From an uncultured Rubellimicrobium sp. (GTDB lineage Bacteria > Pseudomonadota > Alphaproteobacteria > Rhodobacterales > Rhodobacteraceae): a stretch of 7,267 nucleotides of DNA. The notes under the pieces were generated by a model. That model ran no database searches. It was not told where the DNA came from and saw nothing but the letters and a program-made list of their open reading frames with translations. The DNA is taken from assembly GCA_902805995.1 (NCBI GenBank), contig CADCUU010000102.1, positions 1 through 7,267 of the forward strand, in the 5' to 3' direction. This document shows positions 5,203-7,267 of the stretch, in pieces (positions within the stretch are counted from its first letter, which is position 1; every line of letters begins with the position of its first letter). A program made the position numbers and the translations under genes.

Positions 5203-6216
5203 TCAGCTTCTGGATCGGGCCTTGAGCCAGCGGTCGAAGGCGACCGCCACGATCAGGATAAAGCCGATGGTCACCTGCTGGGTGTAGGATGACACGTTGT
5301 TAAGCTGAAGCCCATTCACCAGCACTCCGATCAGTGCCGCGCCGACGACCGTTCCGCCGATGCTCCCGATGCCTCCGAAGAGAGAGGTTCCCCCGATGAC
5401 CACCGCGGAAATCACTGTGAGCTCGTAGCCCATCCCCGCGACGGCCTCTGCCGAGTTGAGACGTGCGGCGAGCACGAAGGAGGCCAGGCCGGAGAAGAAC
5501 CCGACGATCATGTAGACGGCCACGAGCACCCGATTGACCCGGATGCCTGAAAGCCGAGCCGCCTCGGCATTGCCGCCCACGGCGTAAACGGCCCGCCCGA
5601 AGCGGGTGAACCGCAGCACGATGTGGCACAAGAGCGCGGCGACCGCGAAGATGATGACCGGTACCGGCACGGGCCCCATGAGCCCCGTCCCAAACCAACG
5701 CATCTCCGGAGCGAAGCCCGAGATCGGCCCACCTCCCGACAGCATCAGCGTAAAGCCCCGAAAGATCGTGAGTCCACCAAGAGTTACGACAAAAGGCGGC
5801 ACTCTGAGGAGCGTGATGAGGAGGCCCTGAACGAACCCCGCGGCCATGCCCACCAGCACGGCCGTAGCCAGCGCTGCGGGCCAGCCCCAGCCCGAGGCCT
5901 CAGTCGTCCCCAGGGACAGCGTATTGGCTGTCGTCCCCTTGGCCACGACCGCCGCCACCATCCCGCAAAAGGCGAGCAGCGAGCCCACACTCAAGTCGAT
6001 CCCCGCGGTGAGGATCACGAACGTCATGCCCAGCGCGATCAGCCCCGTGATGCTGATCTGCCGTGCCACATTGAACAGGTTCAACTGAGTGAGGAACGCC
6101 TCGTTCGTCACGGCAAAGACAAGCATCAGCGCGAACAGAAACAAGAGGGGCCCGAACTGCTTCAGAAGCCGAAAGGCGTTGGGCCCGGTCGGCTGTATTC
6201 CGGTGGTCGAGGTCAT
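5203..6216 (-). CDS. Sugar ABC transporter permease, RbsC/BPD_transp_2 family
   Basis: This 337-residue inner-membrane permease belongs to the ribose/xylose/autoinducer-2 importer family (carbohydrate uptake type 2). Hydrophobic segments lie at about residues 20-37, 53-70, 75-93, 113-136, 142-160, 183-203, 230-250, 262-280, 283-303 and 315-328, consistent with about ten helices. Family hallmarks are ITGLIALGMTFVILTAGIDLSVGS (55-78), the cytoplasmic coupling loop GRAVYAVGGNAEAARLSGI (207-225), and the glycine-rich VIGGTSLFGGIGSIGGTVVG (273-292). The ATG (6214-6216) overlaps the ATPase stop in an ATGA junction, with AGAGGAAG (6224-6231 complement) 7 nt upstream. The two subunits are probably translationally coupled. 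No terminator is visible after the stop. The periplasmic binding protein is not in the window and may lie beyond base 7267. The cargo is probably a monosaccharide, polyol or sugar acid of the nearby pathway. Confidence 0.95.
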   Translation of the reverse strand: MTSTTGIQPTGPNAFRLLKQFGPLLFLFALMLVFAVTNEAFLTQLNLFNVARQISITGLIALGMTFVILTAGIDLSVGSLLAFCGMVAAVVAKGTTANTLSLGTTEASGWGWPAALATAVLVGMAAGFVQGLLITLLRVPPFVVTLGGLTIFRGFTLMLSGGGPISGFAPEMRWFGTGLMGPVPVPVIIFAVAALLCHIVLRFTRFGRAVYAVGGNAEAARLSGIRVNRVLVAVYMIVGFFSGLASFVLAARLNSAEAVAGMGYELTVISAVVIGGTSLFGGIGSIGGTVVGAALIGVLVNGLQLNNVSSYTQQVTIGFILIVAVAFDRWLKARSRS

Positions 6217-7267
6217 GCGCGGTCTTCCTCTCGCTGTTCGAGCGCCATGAGCGTCATGAGCCTCTGTTCCGTGGCCTCGCTGGCGAACATCTCGCCGGTG
6301 ACCCGCCCGTGCCGCATGGTGACGATCCGGTCAGACACCGACAGTATCTCCGGAAGCTCCGAGGAGATCATGAGGATGGCAATCCCGCGATCCGCCAAGG
6401 CCGCGAGGATCTGATGAACCTCGGCTTTCGCGCCCACGTCCACCCCGCGCGTCGGCTCATCCACGATCAGCACCTTCGGGTCCCGAGCGAGCCAACGGGC
6501 CAGGATCACCTTCTGCTGATTTCCCCCCGACAACCCGTCGATGCTCTGTTCGGGCGATGCCATGCGGATCGACATGGCCTTGCGGTACTCTGCGAAGTCG
6601 GCCAGTTCCCGGCGTCCGGAAATGAACCCGAGCTTTCCGGAGTAATGATCGAGCGATGCGGCGGAGAAGTTCTGCCGGATCGGCAGCATGGGAAAGATCG
6701 CCTGCTGCTTCCGGTCTTCGGGAACCAGCCCGATCCCGAGGTCGCGTGCGTCCGCAGGCGATCCCGGGCGGATGGGTCGGCCGTCAAGAAGGATCGTTCC
6801 CTCCGACGTCTGGTCCGCCCCGAAGATGGCCCGTGCAAGCTCCGTCCGCCCCGACCCTACAAGGCCCGCGACCCCCAGGATCTCTCCCGCGCGCAGGTCG
6901 AGGTCCAGGCCGTCGAGCACGATCGCGTGGGGAGCGTCGGCCGCACGCTTCGTCCGCAACCCTCGAACCGAAAGGCGAACCTCCCCGACCGCCCCCGTTC
7001 CACGCCCGCCAGGCCGCGCGTAAAGCTCGGAGGCCGCGCGGCCAACCATCCGCTCGATGATCCTGGGGATCGGAATGGGCCCATCCTCGCGCAGGAGGTG
7101 CCCGGCGAGCCGGCCGTCCCGCAGGACGGTCATCCGGTCGCACATCTCGGACGCCTCCTCCAGCCGGTGGGTCACGAACATGATCGCGACCCCTTCCTCG
7201 CGAAGACGGTGCATGATCCCGAAAAGGCGACGGACCTCGGTCTCGGTCAGGGCGGATGTGGGCTCGT
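6213..7267 (-). CDS. Sugar ABC transporter ATP-binding protein, RbsA-type tandem ATPase (5' end outside window)
   Basis: This is the energising subunit of the importer, a fused pair of ABC domains about 500 residues long in the family, of which 350 residues are visible. The frame runs past the window edge; the in-frame ATG at 7214 is internal. The first visible residues, EPTSAL, are the end of the first domain's Walker B, followed by its switch histidine in FVTHRLEEA. The second domain is complete: a degenerate Walker A, GLVGSGRTE (6840-6866, RTE in place of GKST), the EDRK motif, the signature LSGGNQQKV (from 6533 downward) and Walker B VLIVDEPTRGVD (from 6473 downward). Where a switch histidine would stand it has MISSELPEI. 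Altered Walker A and switch residues in domain two are normal for RbsA-type proteins, with the first domain expected to do most hydrolysis. It precedes the permease with a 4-bp overlap. Confidence 0.95.
   Translation of the reverse strand, partial: EPTSALTETEVRRLFGIMHRLREEGVAIMFVTHRLEEASEMCDRMTVLRDGRLAGHLLREDGPIPIPRIIERMVGRAASELYARPGGRGTGAVGEVRLSVRGLRTKRAADAPHAIVLDGLDLDLRAGEILGVAGLVGSGRTELARAIFGADQTSEGTILLDGRPIRPGSPADARDLGIGLVPEDRKQQAIFPMLPIRQNFSAASLDHYSGKLGFISGRRELADFAEYRKAMSIRMASPEQSIDGLSGGNQQKVILARWLARDPKVLIVDEPTRGVDVGAKAEVHQILAALADRGIAILMISSELPEILSVSDRIVTMRHGRVTGEMFASEATEQRLMTLMALEQREEDRA

Noticed and set aside
5623..6414. Plus-strand ORF of 263 codons across permease and ATPase
   Set aside because: It is antisense to two well-supported transporter genes. 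The product is rich in Arg, His and Gln without any domain.
1..7267. CRISPR arrays, tRNA or rRNA genes, riboswitches
   Set aside because: I saw no regularly spaced direct repeats, no cloverleaf or CCA-type tRNA sequence, and no rRNA or aptamer signature on either strand.

Overview
The window is GC-rich, densely packed bacterial DNA with strong G/C third-position bias. Gene content (FadR-type regulator, DUF1537 sugar-acid kinase, RbsA/RbsC-type ABC importer, IS5-like remnant) fits an alphaproteobacterium, perhaps Rhodobacterales. That placement is a judgement from style and gene families, not from a marker gene. It reads as a carbohydrate or sugar-acid catabolic locus: import, oxidation, phosphorylation, aldol cleavage and a dedicated GntR-family regulator.

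Layout. 1-723 (+) is the 3' part of a DHDPS/N-acetylneuraminate-lyase family aldolase whose start lies outside the window. It is followed after 12 bp by an iron-dependent alcohol dehydrogenase (736-1857, +). Facing them, with only 2 bp between stop codons, is a minus-strand pair: a DUF1537 four-carbon-acid-sugar kinase (2588-3625, probable TTG start) whose stop overlaps the start of a FadR-subfamily GntR regulator (1860-2591). Divergent from the kinase, across a more AT-rich 253-bp region carrying a 7-bp perfect inverted repeat, is a HAD phosphatase of phosphoglycolate-phosphatase type (3879-4577, +).

4578-5202 holds no intact gene. It contains what I read as the decayed C-terminal part of an IS5-family transposase (minus strand, about 4668-5000, with frameshifts and a ruined YREK signature), a possible IS end near 4611, and an unexplained 48-codon ORF. 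The right side (5203-7267, minus) is a sugar ABC importer: an RbsC-like permease overlapping by 4 bp an RbsA-like tandem ATPase that runs off the window.

Working model (inference): the importer brings in a sugar, polyol or sugar acid, the Fe-dehydrogenase and DUF1537 kinase convert it, and the aldolase splits a keto-acid intermediate. The HAD enzyme may clear a phosphorylated by-product such as 2-phosphoglycolate, and the GntR protein senses an intermediate. The substrate cannot be named from this window. The usual DUF1537 partner PdxA2 is not present here. I did not see a wholly new system; the most distinctive points are the enzyme combination, the compact kinase, and the decayed IS wedged between the two operons.
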